Assembly: GCA_009693575.1 (NCBI GenBank)
Contig: SHWZ01000025.1
Coordinates: forward strand, 1-33,943
Direction: 5' to 3'
Source of the DNA: Flavobacteriaceae bacterium
GTDB taxonomy: Bacteria; Bacteroidota; Bacteroidia; UKL13-3
DNA length: 33,943 nt
Positions within the stretch are counted from its first letter, which is position 1. Each line of letters begins with the position of its first letter. Under the pieces are notes generated by a model. That model saw only the letters and a list, made by a program, of their open reading frames with translations. It was not told the origin of the DNA and made no database searches. Positions 15,136 to 26,731 of the stretch are shown piece after piece. The position numbers and the translations under genes were made by a program.

Positions 15136-18100
15136 ATGGCAAAAGCTACAACACCCAAAAACCAGCAAGCTGCCCCACAAAGGGAACGCATCAATTTCGC
15201 CACACAGAAGACCATCATCGACTACCCCGATTTTCTTGACGTTCAATTAGAATCGTTTAGGGAATTTTTCCAATTGGAAACTCCACCTGAAAATAGGAAT
15301 CACGAAGGGCTATTCAAAGTTTTTCAGGAAAACTTTCCTATCAACGATTCACGCAGCATTTTTTTACTTGAATTTCTAGATTATTTTGTAGACCCTCCAC
15401 GTTACAGTTTAGAAGAGTGCATTGAACGCGGACTTACTTATGGTGTGCCTCTGAAAGCCAAGCTAAAACTTAGCTGTAGCGACAAAGAGCATGAGGACTT
15501 CAAAACAATTGTTCAGGATGTGTACCTTGGTACTATTCCATACATGACACCAAAAGGTACATTCATTGTGAATGGTGCCGAAAGGGTAATTGTATCGCAG
15601 CTTCACCGTTCGCCTGGAGTATTCTTTGGGCAGAGCTACCACACCAATGGCACTAAACTATATTCGGCTAGGATTATTCCTTTCAAAGGAAGCTGGATTG
15701 AATTTGCCACGGATGTGAACAATGTGATGTATGCATACATTGATCGTAAAAAGAAATTCCCAGTAACTACGCTACTTCGTGCTATCGGTTACCAATCAGA
15801 TAAGGATATCTTGAACCTGTTTGACCTTGCCGAAGAAATTAAAGTATCGAAAGCTGGACTGAAAAAGGTACTTGGTCGCAAGTTGGCCGCTCGTGTGCTT
15901 CGCACTTGGGTGGAGGATTTTGTGGATGAAGATACCGGTGAGGTAGTGTCTATTGACCGTAACGAAGTGATCATCGAACGTGATACCCCGCTGGAAGATG
16001 ACCATATTGATGCTATTATGGATGCTGGTGTGAAAACCATTATCCTGCACAAAGAAACTGAAAACTCAAACGACTTTGCAATCATTTTGAATACCTTACA
16101 AAAGGATACGTCAAACAATGGTAAAGAAGCGGTTGAACAAATATATCGCCAACTGCGTAATGCAGAAGCACCCGATGAAGAGACCGCCCGTGGCATCATT
16201 GAAAGATTGTTCTTCTCAGATAAGCGTTATGACCTTGGTGAAGTAGGCCGCTACCGTATTAATCGCAAACTTGGCAAAGACACCAGCATGGCCACTAAGG
16301 TGTTAACTAACGATGACATACTTGCCATCATTAAGTACCTGATTGACCTGAGTAACAGCCACGCTGATGTGGACGATATTGACCACTTATCAAACCGCCG
16401 TGTTCGTACGGTGGGCGAACAGTTGTATGCACAGTTTGGAGTTGGTTTGAGCCGTATGGCTCGTACCATCCGTGAGCGTATGAACATTCGTGACAATGAG
16501 GTGTTCACGCCTACTGATTTGATTAACGCCAGAACATTGAGTTCGGTTATCAATTCATTTTTTGGAACGAACCAACTGAGCCAGTTCATGGACCAAACGA
16601 ACCCACTGGCCGAAATAACCCACAAACGCCGCCTTTCTGCCCTTGGCCCTGGTGGTTTGAGTCGTGAGCGTGCAGGCTTTGAGGTGCGTGACGTACATTA
16701 TACCCACTACGGTCGGTTGTGTACCATCGAAACACCTGAAGGACCAAACATCGGACTGATTTCTTCGCTTTGTGTTCACGCCAAAATCAACGGCATGGGA
16801 TTCATTGAAACCCCCTACCGTAAAGTAGATAAAGGACAGGTGACGGGAGAAATTGTATATGTGAGTGCCGAGGACGAAGAAGGAAAAACCATTGCCCAGA
16901 GCAATGTGGAGGTGAATGACAAAGGTGGATTTGCTACCGAAACGGTGAAAGCCCGTAAAGAAGGTGACTTCCCGATGGTGAATCCAGCCCAACTTGACTT
17001 GATGGACGTAGCTCCTAACCAGATTGTGTCTATTGCCGCTTCCTTGATTCCTTTCTTGGAGCATGACGATGCCAACAGAGCCCTGATGGGTTCGAATATG
17101 CAACGTCAGGCTGTGCCATTGTTGAATCCAGAAGCTCCTATTGTTGGAACTGGTTTGGAAGGCCGTGTGGCTCGTGACAGCCGTAGCATGTTGAATGCGG
17201 AAGGCGAAGGCGAAGTGGTTTATGTAGACTCAAATGAAGTACATATCCGCTACGACCAATCAGAAGAAGACAAAATGATGTCTTTCTCGCCTGATGTGAA
17301 AGTGTATAAATTGACTAAATTCCGTAGGACGAACCAAAACACATGTATAAACCAACGAGCCATTGTAAGCAAAGGACAGCGGGTGAAAAAAGGCGATATT
17401 TTGGTCGAAGGTTATGCTACCCAGCAAGGTGAATTGGCCTTGGGTCGCAACCTGAAAGTAGCTTTCATGCCTTGGCAGGGCTTCAACTTTGAGGATGCCA
17501 TCGTTATCTCTGAAAAAGTAGTACGTGACGACTGGTTTACTTCTATTCACATTACCGAGTACGAATTAGAAGTGAGGGATACAAAACGTGGTGAAGAAGA
17601 ACTGACCAATGATATCCCTAACGTGAGCGAAGAAGCCACTCGTAATCTAGACGAAAACGGACTTATTCGCGTAGGTGCTGAGGTGAAGGAAGGGGATATT
17701 TTGATTGGGAAAATAACTCCAAAAGGCGAAACTGAACCATCGCCTGAGGAGAAACTGCTTCGTGCCATCTTTGGCGATAAAGCAGGCGATGTGAAAGATG
17801 CATCGCTTAAAGCCCCACCGTCAACTAATGGTGTAGTTATAGAGAAGAAACTTTTTACTCGTGCTAAAAAAGAGAAGAACAAGCAGGAGGAAAAAGTTCG
17901 TATCACCAAATTGGAAGACTCGCACAACAAAGTGTTGAGTCAACTGAAAGGTATATTAGTAGAGAAACTCTTCAACATTGTGAACGGCAAAACTTCTCAA
18001 GGTGTCTTTAATATCTTCAATGAAGAGTGTATACCAAAAGGTGTGAAGTTCACACAGAAACAGCTGCAAGAACTTAACTACTCCGTAGTGAACACAAGCG

Positions 18101-18963
18101 GATGGACGACTGATAAAGTGAAGAACGAAATACTGAAAGGCATCATCAACAACTACAAGATGAGGGCTAACGAAGAGATTGCCGCATTCAAACGCGATAT
18201 GTATGCTTTGAGTGTTGGCGACGAACTTCCATCAGGCATTTTGAAAATGGCCAAGATTTATATAGCCACCAAGCGTAAGCTGAAAGTGGGCGATAAAATG
18301 GCCGGACGCCACGGTAACAAAGGTATAGTAGCCCGAATTACCCGCGAAGAAGATATGCCATTCATGGAAGACGGCACTTGTGTAGATGTGGTATTGAACC
18401 CATTGGGTGTGCCTTCGCGTATGAACTTGGGTCAGATATATGAAACAGTGTTAGGTTGGGCTGGCCAAGAGTTGGGATTAAAATTCGCCACTCCAATTTT
18501 TGACGGAGCCACACAAGCAGACATTGATGGATATGTAGAAAAAGCTGGCATACCAGCCAATGGCCAAACTTACCTATACGATGGATTGACAGGCGACCGT
18601 TTCCACCAGAAAACAACAGTAGGTATTATTTACGTCTTGAAACTCGGGCACATGGTTGACGACAAGATGCACGCTCGTTCTATCGGCCCATATTCACTCA
18701 TCACACAGCAGCCTTTGGGTGGTAAAGCCCAGTTTGGTGGTCAGCGTTTTGGTGAGATGGAGGTTTGGGCACTGGAGGCCTTTGGTGCCGCCAACATATT
18801 GCAAGAAGTGCTTACTGTGAAGTCGGACGATATAGTGGGCAGAGCCAAAACTTACGAAGCAATCGTGAAAGGCGATAACATGCCAGCCCCTGGTATCCCT
18901 GAATCATTCAACGTTTTGATACACGAACTACGAGGACTTGGACTGGATATAGCTTTGGAATAG
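15136..18963 (+). CDS. rpoB: DNA-directed RNA polymerase subunit beta
   Basis: The 1275-residue catalytic beta subunit. Landmarks run in the usual order: [20 protein letters not shown] at the N-terminus, the lobe motif [20 protein letters not shown], and the rifampicin region near residues 474-505 ([20 protein letters not shown], then [16 protein letters not shown]). The rifampicin-contact residues there look wild type. Next come [18 protein letters not shown], the flap, and the C-terminal block [14 protein letters not shown] followed by [20 protein letters not shown], which packs against beta-prime. No frameshift or insertion is seen; the length is normal for the phylum. Unusually, rplJ and rplL do not precede it; porX does, with a 231-base gap holding a promoter. 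rpoC follows after 94 bases. Confidence 0.99.
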   Translation: MAKATTPKNQQAAPQRERINFATQKTIIDYPDFLDVQLESFREFFQLETPPENRNHEGLFKVFQENFPINDSRSIFLLEFLDYFVDPPRYSLEECIERGLTYGVPLKAKLKLSCSDKEHEDFKTIVQDVYLGTIPYMTPKGTFIVNGAERVIVSQLHRSPGVFFGQSYHTNGTKLYSARIIPFKGSWIEFATDVNNVMYAYIDRKKKFPVTTLLRAIGYQSDKDILNLFDLAEEIKVSKAGLKKVLGRKLAARVLRTWVEDFVDEDTGEVVSIDRNEVIIERDTPLEDDHIDAIMDAGVKTIILHKETENSNDFAIILNTLQKDTSNNGKEAVEQIYRQLRNAEAPDEETARGIIERLFFSDKRYDLGEVGRYRINRKLGKDTSMATKVLTNDDILAIIKYLIDLSNSHADVDDIDHLSNRRVRTVGEQLYAQFGVGLSRMARTIRERMNIRDNEVFTPTDLINARTLSSVINSFFGTNQLSQFMDQTNPLAEITHKRRLSALGPGGLSRERAGFEVRDVHYTHYGRLCTIETPEGPNIGLISSLCVHAKINGMGFIETPYRKVDKGQVTGEIVYVSAEDEEGKTIAQSNVEVNDKGGFATETVKARKEGDFPMVNPAQLDLMDVAPNQIVSIAASLIPFLEHDDANRALMGSNMQRQAVPLLNPEAPIVGTGLEGRVARDSRSMLNAEGEGEVVYVDSNEVHIRYDQSEEDKMMSFSPDVKVYKLTKFRRTNQNTCINQRAIVSKGQRVKKGDILVEGYATQQGELALGRNLKVAFMPWQGFNFEDAIVISEKVVRDDWFTSIHITEYELEVRDTKRGEEELTNDIPNVSEEATRNLDENGLIRVGAEVKEGDILIGKITPKGETEPSPEEKLLRAIFGDKAGDVKDASLKAPPSTNGVVIEKKLFTRAKKEKNKQEEKVRITKLEDSHNKVLSQLKGILVEKLFNIVNGKTSQGVFNIFNEECIPKGVKFTQKQLQELNYSVVNTSGWTTDKVKNEILKGIINNYKMRANEEIAAFKRDMYALSVGDELPSGILKMAKIYIATKRKLKVGDKMAGRHGNKGIVARITREEDMPFMEDGTCVDVVLNPLGVPSRMNLGQIYETVLGWAGQELGLKFATPIFDGATQADIDGYVEKAGIPANGQTYLYDGLTGDRFHQKTTVGIIYVLKLGHMVDDKMHARSIGPYSLITQQPLGGKAQFGGQRFGEMEVWALEAFGAANILQEVLTVKSDDIVGRAKTYEAIVKGDNMPAPGIPESFNVLIHELRGLGLDIALE

Positions 18964-19004
18964 GGGAGTTGATAAATAATTTAGGATTATAGACATAAGA
19001 CTAA

Positions 19005-19053
19005 ATCAGCTAACGAATCATCGAATTTCCAAATTAACAAATTACCGAATCAA
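19005..19053. repeat. Degenerate CGAATCA/AAATTA repeats between rpoB and rpoC
   Basis: The second half of the 94-base rpoB-rpoC gap is made of short similar words. CGAATCATCGAAT (19014-19026) and ATTACCGAATCA (19041-19052) both occur again, exactly, before accB at 27578-27590 and 27573-27584. The gap has no terminator, so rpoC is expected to be co-transcribed. Confidence 0.6.
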
Positions 19054-19057
19054 CATA

Positions 19058-22000
19058 ATGTCATATATAAATAAAAAAGATGTAAAACTGAAAAGCAATT
19101 TCACCAAGGTGAGGATATCATTGGCCTCTCCTGAGTTGATTTTGCAACGTAGCTATGGTGAGGTTTTGAAACCCGAAACCATCAACTACCGTAGCTATAA
19201 GCCCGAAATGACCGGACTTTTCTGCGAACGAATTTTCGGCCCAGTAAAAGATTTTGAATGCCACTGCGGCAAATACAAACGCATACGCTACAAAGGCATT
19301 GTGTGCGACCGTTGTGGTGTAGAGGTAACCGAGAAGAAAGTTCGTCGCGAACGCATGGGACATATAAACCTTGTAGTGCCTGTTGCTCACATTTGGTATT
19401 TCCGTTCGTTGCCCAACAAGATTGGCTACCTCATTGGGCTACCTACTAAAAAGCTGGACACTGTTATCTATTACGAAAGGTACGTGGTTATCAATCCGGG
19501 CGTGAAAGAAGCTGATGGCATTGCTAGGCTTGACCTGCTTACAGAAGAGGAATATTTGGATATATTGGATGCCTTGCCAAAAGAGAACCAGCACCTTGAT
19601 GATAAAGACCCTAACAAGTTTGTAGCCAAGATGGGTGCTGAAGCCCTTTGGGATTTATTGGTTCGCATAGATTTAGACAACTTAAGCTATACTTTGCGTA
19701 ACCAAGCTGCTAACGAAACTTCGCAGCAACGTAAGAGCGAAGCTTTGAAGCGTTTGAAAGTAATCGAAAGCTTCCGTTCGGCTAGGGACCACGGGGTGGA
19801 AAACAAGCCCGAGTGGATGATTATGCGGATGCTACCAGTTATACCACCAGAGTTGCGTCCACTCGTGCCATTGGAAGGTGGCCGATTTGCTACTTCCGAT
19901 TTGAATGACCTTTACCGTCGTGTAATTATTCGTAACAACCGTTTGAAAAGGTTGGTAGATATAAAAGCCCCTGAAGTAATCCTTCGTAACGAAAAGAGGA
20001 TGCTGCAAGAGGCCGTAGATTCGTTGCTTGACAACACACGTCGTGCTAGTGCCGTGAAAAGCGATGGCAACCGCCCATTGAAATCTTTGAGCGATATGCT
20101 GAAAGGCAAGCAAGGTCGTTTCCGTATGAACCTATTAGGTAAAAGGGTTGACTATAGTGGTCGTTCGGTTATTGTAGTAGGGCCTCACTTGAAACTGCAT
20201 GAGTGCGGTATCCCAAAAGGGATGGCGGCTGAGCTTTTCAAGCCATTTATTATTCGCAAACTGCTGGAACGAGGTATTGTAAAAACAGTGAAATCAGCCA
20301 AGAAATTGGTTGACAAAAAAGAGGCTGTTGTTTGGGATATTCTTGAAAATATATTGAAAGGACATCCCGTAATGCTGAACCGTGCCCCTACACTGCACAG
20401 GTTGGGTATCCAGGCTTTCCAGCCAAAATTGATTGAGGGCAAAGCGATACAACTACACCCATTGACATGTACTGGTTTCAACGCCGACTTTGACGGTGAC
20501 CAAATGGCTGTGCACGTACCATTGGGTAATGCAGCTGTGTTGGAAGCCCAGCTTCTGATGTTGGCTCCTCACAATATATTGAACCCTGCCAACGGGGCAC
20601 CTATTGCCGTTCCTTCGCAGGACATGGTGCTTGGACTTTACTACATGACCAAAGGCCGCAAATCAACCAAGACTGAAAAGGTGAAAGGCGAAGGCATGAA
20701 GTTCTACTCAGCCGAGGAAGTAATTATTGCCTACAACGAAGGCAGTGTCGACTTGCACGCACATATCACCGTGAAAGCAAATGTGCTGGAAGACAATAGC
20801 GAAATTGTATTCAAAAATATAGATACAACCGTTGGCCGTGTGATACTGAATCAGGTAACTCCTCACGAAATTGGATTCTTGAACACATTGCTGACCAAGA
20901 AAAGCTTGCGTGATATCATCGGCGAAATAATCAAGAAAACTGGTGTGGCTCGTACTGCACAATTCCTTGACGATATTAAAAATCTTGGTTACCATTATTC
21001 GTTCAAAGGTGGACTTTCATTCAACTTGAGCAATGTGCGTATTCCTGATGAAAAAGCCCAGTACATCAAAGAAGCATCGGCAGAGATCGCTGGTATTTCG
21101 GAGAACTACAACATGGGTTTCATCACCAACAACGAACGCTACAACCAAGTAATTGACACATGGACTCGTGTGAATAACCGACTGTCGGACGTGTTAATGA
21201 AACACTTGGCCGAAGACCAACAAGGCTTCAATCCTATCTATATGATGTTGGATTCAGGAGCCCGTGGTAGTAGGGAACAAATTCGTCAACTAGGCGGAAT
21301 GAGGGGACTGATGGCCAAGCCTCAAAAGAACCTTACCGGTTCAGGTACAGGAGAAATCATTGAGAACCCAATTCTTTCTAACTTGAAAGAAGGACTCTCG
21401 GTACTGGAATACTTTATATCCACCCACGGTGCTCGTAAAGGTTTGGCAGATACCGCCCTCAAAACGGCGGATGCTGGTTACCTAACCCGTCGTTTGCACG
21501 ATGTGGCTCAGGATATCATTGTACACAACAACGATTGCGGCACACTAAGGGGAATACCTGCCGTCGCATTCAAAGAGAATGAAGAAATAATAGAAAGCCT
21601 TTACGACAGGATACTCGGCCGTGTATGTCTACACGACATATATGAACCACTGAGCGGCAACTTGATTGTTTCAGGAGGTACGGAATTGACTGAAGACCTT
21701 GCCGAGCAAATAGAAAATTCACCTATCGAAATGGTGGAGATACGCTCGGTGCTTACTTGCGAAGCAAAACAAGGTGTGTGTGCCAAATGCTATGGCCGCA
21801 ACTTGGCCACTGGTCGAATGGTGCAACGTGGTGAATCGGTTGGTGTAATTGCTGCTCAGTCAATTGGTGAGCCAGGAACACAGCTTACCCTTCGTACCTT
21901 CCACGGTGGTGGTGCAGCGGCACACATGGCATCAGAAAGCACGATGCAAGCCCGCTTTGCTGGAACAGTAGAATTGGAAGAAGTGAAGACCGTTAAATAC

Positions 22001-23386
22001 AAGTCGGAAAAAGAAGGAGCAGACAACGCATTGGTAGTGACCAGTCGCCAAGGTGAGATACGCATCATGGACGAAAAGACCGGACAGGCCATCATCACGA
22101 ACAATATTCCTTACGGTTCTCACCTTTTTGTGAAACACGGACAGCAGATAGCCAAAGGTGATGTGATCTGTTCTTGGGATCCGTTCAACGCAGCTATGCT
22201 ATCAGATGTGCCTGGAAAAATAAAGTACGACAACCTGATTGATGGCATCACCTACCGCGAAGAAACAGATGAGCAGACAGGTCACAAGGAAAGCGTAATC
22301 ATTGAAAGTAAAGACAAGACCAAGATACCTATGATGCTGCTGGTAGATGCCAAAGGCAACACCTTGAAAGAACTGAACTTGCCAATGGGTGCCCACATGA
22401 TGGTGAGCGATGGCGATAAAGTGCTAGCCGGACAGGTGCTGGTGAAAATACCTCGTACTATCGGTAAAACTCGTGATATCACTGGTGGTCTGCCTCGTGT
22501 TACTGAGCTTTTCGAAGCACGTAATCCAAGTAACCCCGCTGTTGTATCTGAGATAGATGGTGTGGTTGAATATGGTGGCATCAAGCGTGGCAATAGAGAG
22601 ATAGTAATAATCAGCCGCGATGGAGAAACCAAGCGTTACATGGTATCACTCAGCAAGCACATCTTGGTGCAGGATGGTGACTACATTCGTGCAGGTATGC
22701 CATTGAGCGATGGAGCTATTACTCCACAGGATATTCTTCGTATTCAGGGAACACTCGCTTTGCAGATGTATATCATTAACGGTATTCAGGAGGTGTATCG
22801 CCTGCAAGGTGTGAAAATAAGCGATAAACATGTGGAAGTTATTGTGCGTCAAATGATGCAGAAAGTAACTGTGTTCGACCCAGGAGATACCCGATTCCTT
22901 GAGTTAGAAAATGTTGACAGGTTCGATTTCAACGATCAGAACGATTGGATATTTGACAAGAAAGTAATAACAGAATCTGGTGATAGCACCACCATGAAAG
23001 CCGGAATGATAGTGAACGCTCGTAAGCTGCGTGATGAAGTGTCGATGCTGAAACGCAAGGATATGAAACTGGTTGAATTCCGTGACGCCCGCCCAGCCAC
23101 TGCCACGCAGTTGCTGCAAGGTATCACCAAGGCTTCACTTGGAACGCAGAGCTTCATGAGTGCGGCCTCGTTCCAGGAAACGACCAAGGTGTTGAACGAA
23201 GCAGCGGTAGGAGGCAAGATAGACGAGATGCTCGGCTTGAAAGAAAACGTTATCGTTGGCCACCTTATACCAGCCGGTACTGGTCTCCGCGACTACGAAA
23301 AACTCATCGTGGGTAGCCAAGAGGAATTTGAAGCCCTTGCAGCCTCCAAAAAGGAAAGCAAGAAAGAAGCAGCAGCTTTGGCATAA
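19058..23386 (+). CDS. rpoC: DNA-directed RNA polymerase subunit beta-prime
   Basis: The 1442-residue beta-prime subunit. The N-terminal zinc ribbon uses Cys68, Cys70, Cys83 and Cys86 (CHCGKY ... VCDRCG). The DNA clamp region holds [20 protein letters not shown], and the active-site loop NADFDGDQM has the three magnesium-binding aspartates at 477, 479 and 481. The second zinc site ([15 protein letters not shown]), the bridge helix and trigger loop ([20 protein letters not shown]) follow, and the C-terminal block ends with [19 protein letters not shown] and an alanine/lysine-rich tail. Everything essential is intact. It is the second gene of the rpoBC unit and ends at a terminator 60 bases downstream. 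Confidence 0.99.
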   Translation: MSYINKKDVKLKSNFTKVRISLASPELILQRSYGEVLKPETINYRSYKPEMTGLFCERIFGPVKDFECHCGKYKRIRYKGIVCDRCGVEVTEKKVRRERMGHINLVVPVAHIWYFRSLPNKIGYLIGLPTKKLDTVIYYERYVVINPGVKEADGIARLDLLTEEEYLDILDALPKENQHLDDKDPNKFVAKMGAEALWDLLVRIDLDNLSYTLRNQAANETSQQRKSEALKRLKVIESFRSARDHGVENKPEWMIMRMLPVIPPELRPLVPLEGGRFATSDLNDLYRRVIIRNNRLKRLVDIKAPEVILRNEKRMLQEAVDSLLDNTRRASAVKSDGNRPLKSLSDMLKGKQGRFRMNLLGKRVDYSGRSVIVVGPHLKLHECGIPKGMAAELFKPFIIRKLLERGIVKTVKSAKKLVDKKEAVVWDILENILKGHPVMLNRAPTLHRLGIQAFQPKLIEGKAIQLHPLTCTGFNADFDGDQMAVHVPLGNAAVLEAQLLMLAPHNILNPANGAPIAVPSQDMVLGLYYMTKGRKSTKTEKVKGEGMKFYSAEEVIIAYNEGSVDLHAHITVKANVLEDNSEIVFKNIDTTVGRVILNQVTPHEIGFLNTLLTKKSLRDIIGEIIKKTGVARTAQFLDDIKNLGYHYSFKGGLSFNLSNVRIPDEKAQYIKEASAEIAGISENYNMGFITNNERYNQVIDTWTRVNNRLSDVLMKHLAEDQQGFNPIYMMLDSGARGSREQIRQLGGMRGLMAKPQKNLTGSGTGEIIENPILSNLKEGLSVLEYFISTHGARKGLADTALKTADAGYLTRRLHDVAQDIIVHNNDCGTLRGIPAVAFKENEEIIESLYDRILGRVCLHDIYEPLSGNLIVSGGTELTEDLAEQIENSPIEMVEIRSVLTCEAKQGVCAKCYGRNLATGRMVQRGESVGVIAAQSIGEPGTQLTLRTFHGGGAAAHMASESTMQARFAGTVELEEVKTVKYKSEKEGADNALVVTSRQGEIRIMDEKTGQAIITNNIPYGSHLFVKHGQQIAKGDVICSWDPFNAAMLSDVPGKIKYDNLIDGITYREETDEQTGHKESVIIESKDKTKIPMMLLVDAKGNTLKELNLPMGAHMMVSDGDKVLAGQVLVKIPRTIGKTRDITGGLPRVTELFEARNPSNPAVVSEIDGVVEYGGIKRGNREIVIISRDGETKRYMVSLSKHILVQDGDYIRAGMPLSDGAITPQDILRIQGTLALQMYIINGIQEVYRLQGVKISDKHVEVIVRQMMQKVTVFDPGDTRFLELENVDRFDFNDQNDWIFDKKVITESGDSTTMKAGMIVNARKLRDEVSMLKRKDMKLVEFRDARPATATQLLQGITKASLGTQSFMSAASFQETTKVLNEAAVGGKIDEMLGLKENVIVGHLIPAGTGLRDYEKLIVGSQEEFEALAASKKESKKEAAALA

Positions 23387-23445
23387 TGAGTGAGTTTGCC
23401 ATGCTAAGTATATCGAAGCATGACAGCCAAATCACATGATAATAG

Positions 23446-23476
23446 AAACGGCCGCCCTGAAAAGGGTGGCTGTTTT
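23446..23476 (+). terminator. Terminator of the rpoBC operon
   Basis: Stem ACGGCCGCCCT / AGGGTGGCTGT with two G-T pairs, loop GAAA-like, followed by a T run. It lies about 60 bases after the rpoC stop. Confidence 0.85.
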
Positions 23477-23872
23477 GGGTTACTGAAAATTAACGAATCC
23501 AGTTTGAGTGTGCCCCCCGCGGAACAATAAAACAACGGAGGTCGCCGCCCACCGTGCATAGCCGAACGACTGAAAAGTTTATCGCCAGAGGAGGCGGAAA
23601 AACTGTTGAAGGGGTGGGGTAAAACTATTACATTTGCAATTGAATATGCGACTTAAATCATCCATATACCTCAAAATGGGTGGCTATGGATGAAAAAATC
23701 ATCCATATAACTGAGTTATTGTCAAGTTAAAAAAATAAGAGCGGTTAATTAAGGCTGACCGCCTTAAGTGAAAATATAAGTATTTGTAAAAGTGGAGACC
23801 AGAAACCACTAATAAAACAGGGCGACACCGAAAAGCTAAAGGAGTAGAGAATTTAATATAAAAATAATAAAT
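23477..23872. other. 396 bases without a clear gene, before the metalloprotease
   Basis: No convincing gene is seen. One short plus-strand frame fragment (about 23537-23656) reads RPPCIAERLKSLSPEEAEKL and ends IEYAT-stop, preceded in frame by a TAA. It might be the tail of a decayed gene but I do not recognise it. A hairpin TTAAGGC / GCCTTAA (23749-23755 with 23761-23767) and the ATCCATATA repeats described separately lie nearer the protease. The composition turns AT-rich from about 23600 and stays so through the next two genes. Confidence 0.5.
23655..23709. repeat. Direct and inverted copies of AAATCATCCATATA
   Basis: AAATCATCCATATA occurs at 23655-23668 and again at 23696-23709. An inverted partial copy, TATGGATGA, lies between them at 23685-23693. 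Either outer copy can form a hairpin with the middle one, but not both at once. Such an arrangement can be a regulator-binding array or a repeat remnant. Confidence 0.6.
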
Positions 23873-25135
23873 ATGAAAAAAATACACTTAACAACAATTG
23901 CAATATTAGGAATTGTAGTTTTATCTAATGCACAAACTCAGGTCGGCAATTTTAGCCCAAAAAATATTGTTGGAGGAATAGGTCAAATACTTACAATTTC
24001 AGGTAATGGATTCGGAAATCAACAAGGAACAAATTTTATTTCTTTCATTCAGGAATCAGCTACTTATATGGATGCTAGCCAAGGCAGAGCATTAAAATAC
24101 ATCAGTTGGATAGATGCCAAAATTGAAGTAGAAATGCCTTGTGCCTTTTCAGGAAAGATTCATGTGAATATTGGAGGGATTGACTACATTTCGAATGATA
24201 CATTGCAAGTAAAAGCTAATTTACAAAATAGAACGGTTAACCCCCTCGACTATACATACCTGACTGACCAAAATAAAAAAGGTGGTTATACCTGGTATAT
24301 ACATCGTCAATTCTGGGAGATTCCTGCAGCCAAGGATGCAATAGAGGCCGTTTTTAAAGAATTCAGATGTAAAACAGGTGTGAACTATATATTGGCTAAC
24401 GAACCTTCAGATGCCGCACTTACGCTAAGTGATAATATTAATTTAATTGCACCTGATGCTACACTAAGTTCAGTTGGTTATTGCTATAGTTTATGGAACA
24501 ATTGCATAGTTGGATCGATCAAGTTTTATCAAACAAAATCCATGGATGTTGGTATGTCAACCAAGGAAGATTGGTATTTTGGAAATGGGAAGGTGCCAAA
24601 TGGTAAAGCCAAATTTAGATACGTATTAATGCATGAACTTGGACATTCCCTCGGTTTAGGGCATGTGAATGAAATTGGTCAAACTATGTACCCATCAGTT
24701 ACCAACCTTCCTTCCAACAACTGGAGTGAAAGAGATAGCATTACAACTGAAGAAAAATTAGCAATTTCACACTTTGTAAAATTATCACAAGATTTTACAT
24801 TCAGAGGATGTGGTATTAGCCCGCTTTCAAAAATTTCAAATTGTGAATATGTATATGGATTAGGTTCGGGTACTGAAAATGTATATAAAATTCGGCAATT
24901 TAATATTTTTCCGAACCCATGCAATGGCAACTTCAAAATTGAAATGGATAATAGTATTACAAACCTTGTCAATATAGAGATTTACAGTTTAGTAGGAAGA
25001 AAAATTCTTACGATACCAAATATCAAACAACAAAACCCTATCGAAATAAACCTTGCTGAACTTCCAAAAGGAACATATTTGGCTAAAATTAACACTAGAG
25101 AGACAGTTTATACTGAAAGAATAATAATTCAATAG
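23873..25135 (+). CDS. T9SS-secreted metzincin metalloprotease
   Basis: A 420-residue secreted protease precursor. A signal peptide (MKKIHLTTIAILGIVVLSNA, cleavage near residue 20) is followed by an IPT/TIG-like immunoglobulin fold (about 26-110: NIVGGIGQILTISGNGFG). The catalytic domain carries the full metzincin zinc motif HELGHSLGLGH (254-264), with the catalytic Glu255 and a Met-turn methionine at 272 (TMYPS). The C-terminal 80 residues are a T9SS type A sorting domain (FNIFPNPCNGNFKIEM, then VNIEIYSLVGRKIL and LAELPKGTYLAKI). It is expected to be exported by Sec, pass the outer membrane through T9SS and be released or attached. The substrate is unknown. It is AT-rich compared with rpoC and stands alone, with its own terminator; recent acquisition is possible. 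Confidence 0.88.
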   Translation: MKKIHLTTIAILGIVVLSNAQTQVGNFSPKNIVGGIGQILTISGNGFGNQQGTNFISFIQESATYMDASQGRALKYISWIDAKIEVEMPCAFSGKIHVNIGGIDYISNDTLQVKANLQNRTVNPLDYTYLTDQNKKGGYTWYIHRQFWEIPAAKDAIEAVFKEFRCKTGVNYILANEPSDAALTLSDNINLIAPDATLSSVGYCYSLWNNCIVGSIKFYQTKSMDVGMSTKEDWYFGNGKVPNGKAKFRYVLMHELGHSLGLGHVNEIGQTMYPSVTNLPSNNWSERDSITTEEKLAISHFVKLSQDFTFRGCGISPLSKISNCEYVYGLGSGTENVYKIRQFNIFPNPCNGNFKIEMDNSITNLVNIEIYSLVGRKILTIPNIKQQNPIEINLAELPKGTYLAKINTRETVYTERIIIQ

Positions 25136-25181
25136 CAAACTTTTATAAATGACAAAAAATAACATGCCCATAACAGTGGTC

Positions 25182-25206
25182 AAAATCAATTGCTGTATTG
25201 ATTTTT
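25182..25206 (+). terminator. Terminator of the metalloprotease gene
   Basis: A perfect 9-bp AT-rich stem AAAATCAAT / ATTGATTTT (25182-25190 with 25197-25205), loop TGCTGT, running into a T tract, 46 bases after the stop codon. Confidence 0.6.
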
Positions 25207-25321
25207 AATGAAACATTTGTAATTTTTACAGGTTTTGTGGTGGCATGACGGAGACGGAATTCAAAACCGCACCTGCTTATGCCCCCGGAACGTAATAAGC
25301 AACCCTAACAGACGACACGGA

Positions 25322-26470
25322 ATGAAAAATAGTATACTGACTTTATTCTCCCTTGTTGCAATCCAAGCATTGACTTATGGACAACAGGAAGCAAAAACAA
25401 ATGACGGAAAAACAGTTTTGTTATATGAAGATGGCACTTGGTTTTATGCTGACAGCATTCCATTATATAACCTTAAGGCAACAAGCATTACGAAATTAGA
25501 ACTCCCGAAAGCTAATTCCAAAGACAAAATTATTACGCATACAGGTTATTCGCTTTTATTCAACGAAACACACGAACAAGCAAATTGGGTGGCCTATGAC
25601 CTTACAAAAGCAGAAACAAATAAACTTTGTGAACGGACGAACAAATTCATTGCAGACCCAAAAGTGAAAACCGGATCTGCATCTGACAAAGATTACGAAG
25701 GCTCTGGTTACGACAGAGGGCACTTAGCACCCGCCTCTGATATGGGTTGGTCATCTACCACAATGGCTGAATCGTTTTACTATAGTAATATGAGTCCGCA
25801 GACACCTAGTTTCAACCGAGGTATATGGAAAAAATTGGAGGAGCTCGTTCGTACTTGGGCAATTGAAAACAATACTGTTTACATTGTTACTGGACCAGTA
25901 TTAACAAATGGGCTTCAAACAATTGGACCCAATAAAGTTTCTGTTCCAAATTATTATTACAAGGTAGTGTTAGATTACAGCGAACCAAATATAAAAGGTA
26001 TTGGTTTTATACTTCCAAATATTGGCTCAGAAGAACAACTTCAATATTACGCTGTATCAATTGACAGTGTTGAAAAATTGACGGGAATTGACTTCTTCCC
26101 ATTGTTACAAGACGAACAAGAAGAATTAATTGAAAAAACACTTTGTATTAACTGTTGGTCTTGGAAGAGTATCAAAACAGCAAGTGAAAAGAACAAAAAT
26201 AAAGCAACAGAATCCGCTCAATGTAATGGAATAACAAAAGCTGGAGAGAGATGTAAAAACAAAACACTGAACCATAGCGGATATTGTTATCATCACGAAG
26301 GGCAAATAAATAGCGACACTCCGAAAAACAATACCCAAGAAATTAAGAGCCAGTCAAATGAACCTACAAAAAGCAGCTCAACTGCAGCTCAATGCTCTGG
26401 AACTACTAAATCTGGTAGTAGATGCAAAAGAAGGACTACCAACTCAAGTGGAAGGTGTTACCAACATTAG
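25322..26470 (+). CDS. Secreted DNA/RNA non-specific endonuclease with two C-terminal Cys/His repeats
   Basis: A 382-residue protein when started at ATG 25322, the only start that gives a signal peptide (MKNSILTLFSLVAIQALTYG). A longer open frame to 25235 is non-coding leader. A short beta-rich segment (KTVLLYEDGTWFY) follows. The nuclease domain of the beta-beta-alpha-metal (NUC1/EndoG) type spans about 65-270. Its active site DRGH is at 131-134, with His134 as general base, in YDRGHLAPASDM, and the metal asparagine lies in YYSNMSPQTPSFNRGIW. After a lysine-rich linker come two copies of a 26-residue module, C-x-G-x-T-K-x-G-x-R-C-K ... G-x-C-Y-x-H, at about 301-325 and 358-382, the last histidine being the C-terminus. 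The module resembles DUF5763-type small Cys/His domains and could bind zinc or nucleic acid. There is no T9SS domain, so release would need another route. Confidence 0.88.
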   Translation: MKNSILTLFSLVAIQALTYGQQEAKTNDGKTVLLYEDGTWFYADSIPLYNLKATSITKLELPKANSKDKIITHTGYSLLFNETHEQANWVAYDLTKAETNKLCERTNKFIADPKVKTGSASDKDYEGSGYDRGHLAPASDMGWSSTTMAESFYYSNMSPQTPSFNRGIWKKLEELVRTWAIENNTVYIVTGPVLTNGLQTIGPNKVSVPNYYYKVVLDYSEPNIKGIGFILPNIGSEEQLQYYAVSIDSVEKLTGIDFFPLLQDEQEELIEKTLCINCWSWKSIKTASEKNKNKATESAQCNGITKAGERCKNKTLNHSGYCYHHEGQINSDTPKNNTQEIKSQSNEPTKSSSTAAQCSGTTKSGSRCKRRTTNSSGRCYQH

Positions 26471-26731
26471 AGAAAAATTAGGACTGAATCAAACAACCGT
26501 TCGACATCGATCAAATAAGTAAAGTGTAGTACAAAATTTCAAGAAAAGAAGGGTCTATCTTGTTTGACAAGTAACAATCGTGATAAATAGTTAGGTGTAT
26601 TTGACCAACCAAATTTTGGAGATCAATTGCCTTTACCTGGTAGATTTATCTGCTACAATCAATCACGCTGAATGGAGGCGAAGGACAAACGCTGAGGCTG
26701 GTTTAAGAATAAAATCATACCTTGTAGTTCG
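26471..26731. other. 261-base gap between nuclease and LOG gene
   Basis: The two genes converge here. I see no gene, no clear terminator and no strong repeat. The stretch is AT-rich, like the nuclease gene. Confidence 0.4.

Noticed and set aside
15789-23217. Long open frames on the minus strand inside rpoB and rpoC
   Set aside because: They mirror the codon bias of the essential genes on the other strand and show no domain.
23537-23656. Small gene encoding AERLKSLSPEEAEKL
   Set aside because: No start codon with a plausible leader, a stop lies in frame shortly upstream, and the sequence is not recognised; kept only as a possible remnant.
25235-25321. Longer N-terminus of the nuclease
   Set aside because: The extra 29 residues are Trp/Cys/Arg-rich with no export signal, and the ATG at 25322 opens a clear signal peptide.
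25225-25321. Integron attC or attachment site in the GC-richer stretch before the nuclease
   Set aside because: It contains TAACAGACGAC- and ACGT-like words but no paired core sites or integrase were found.
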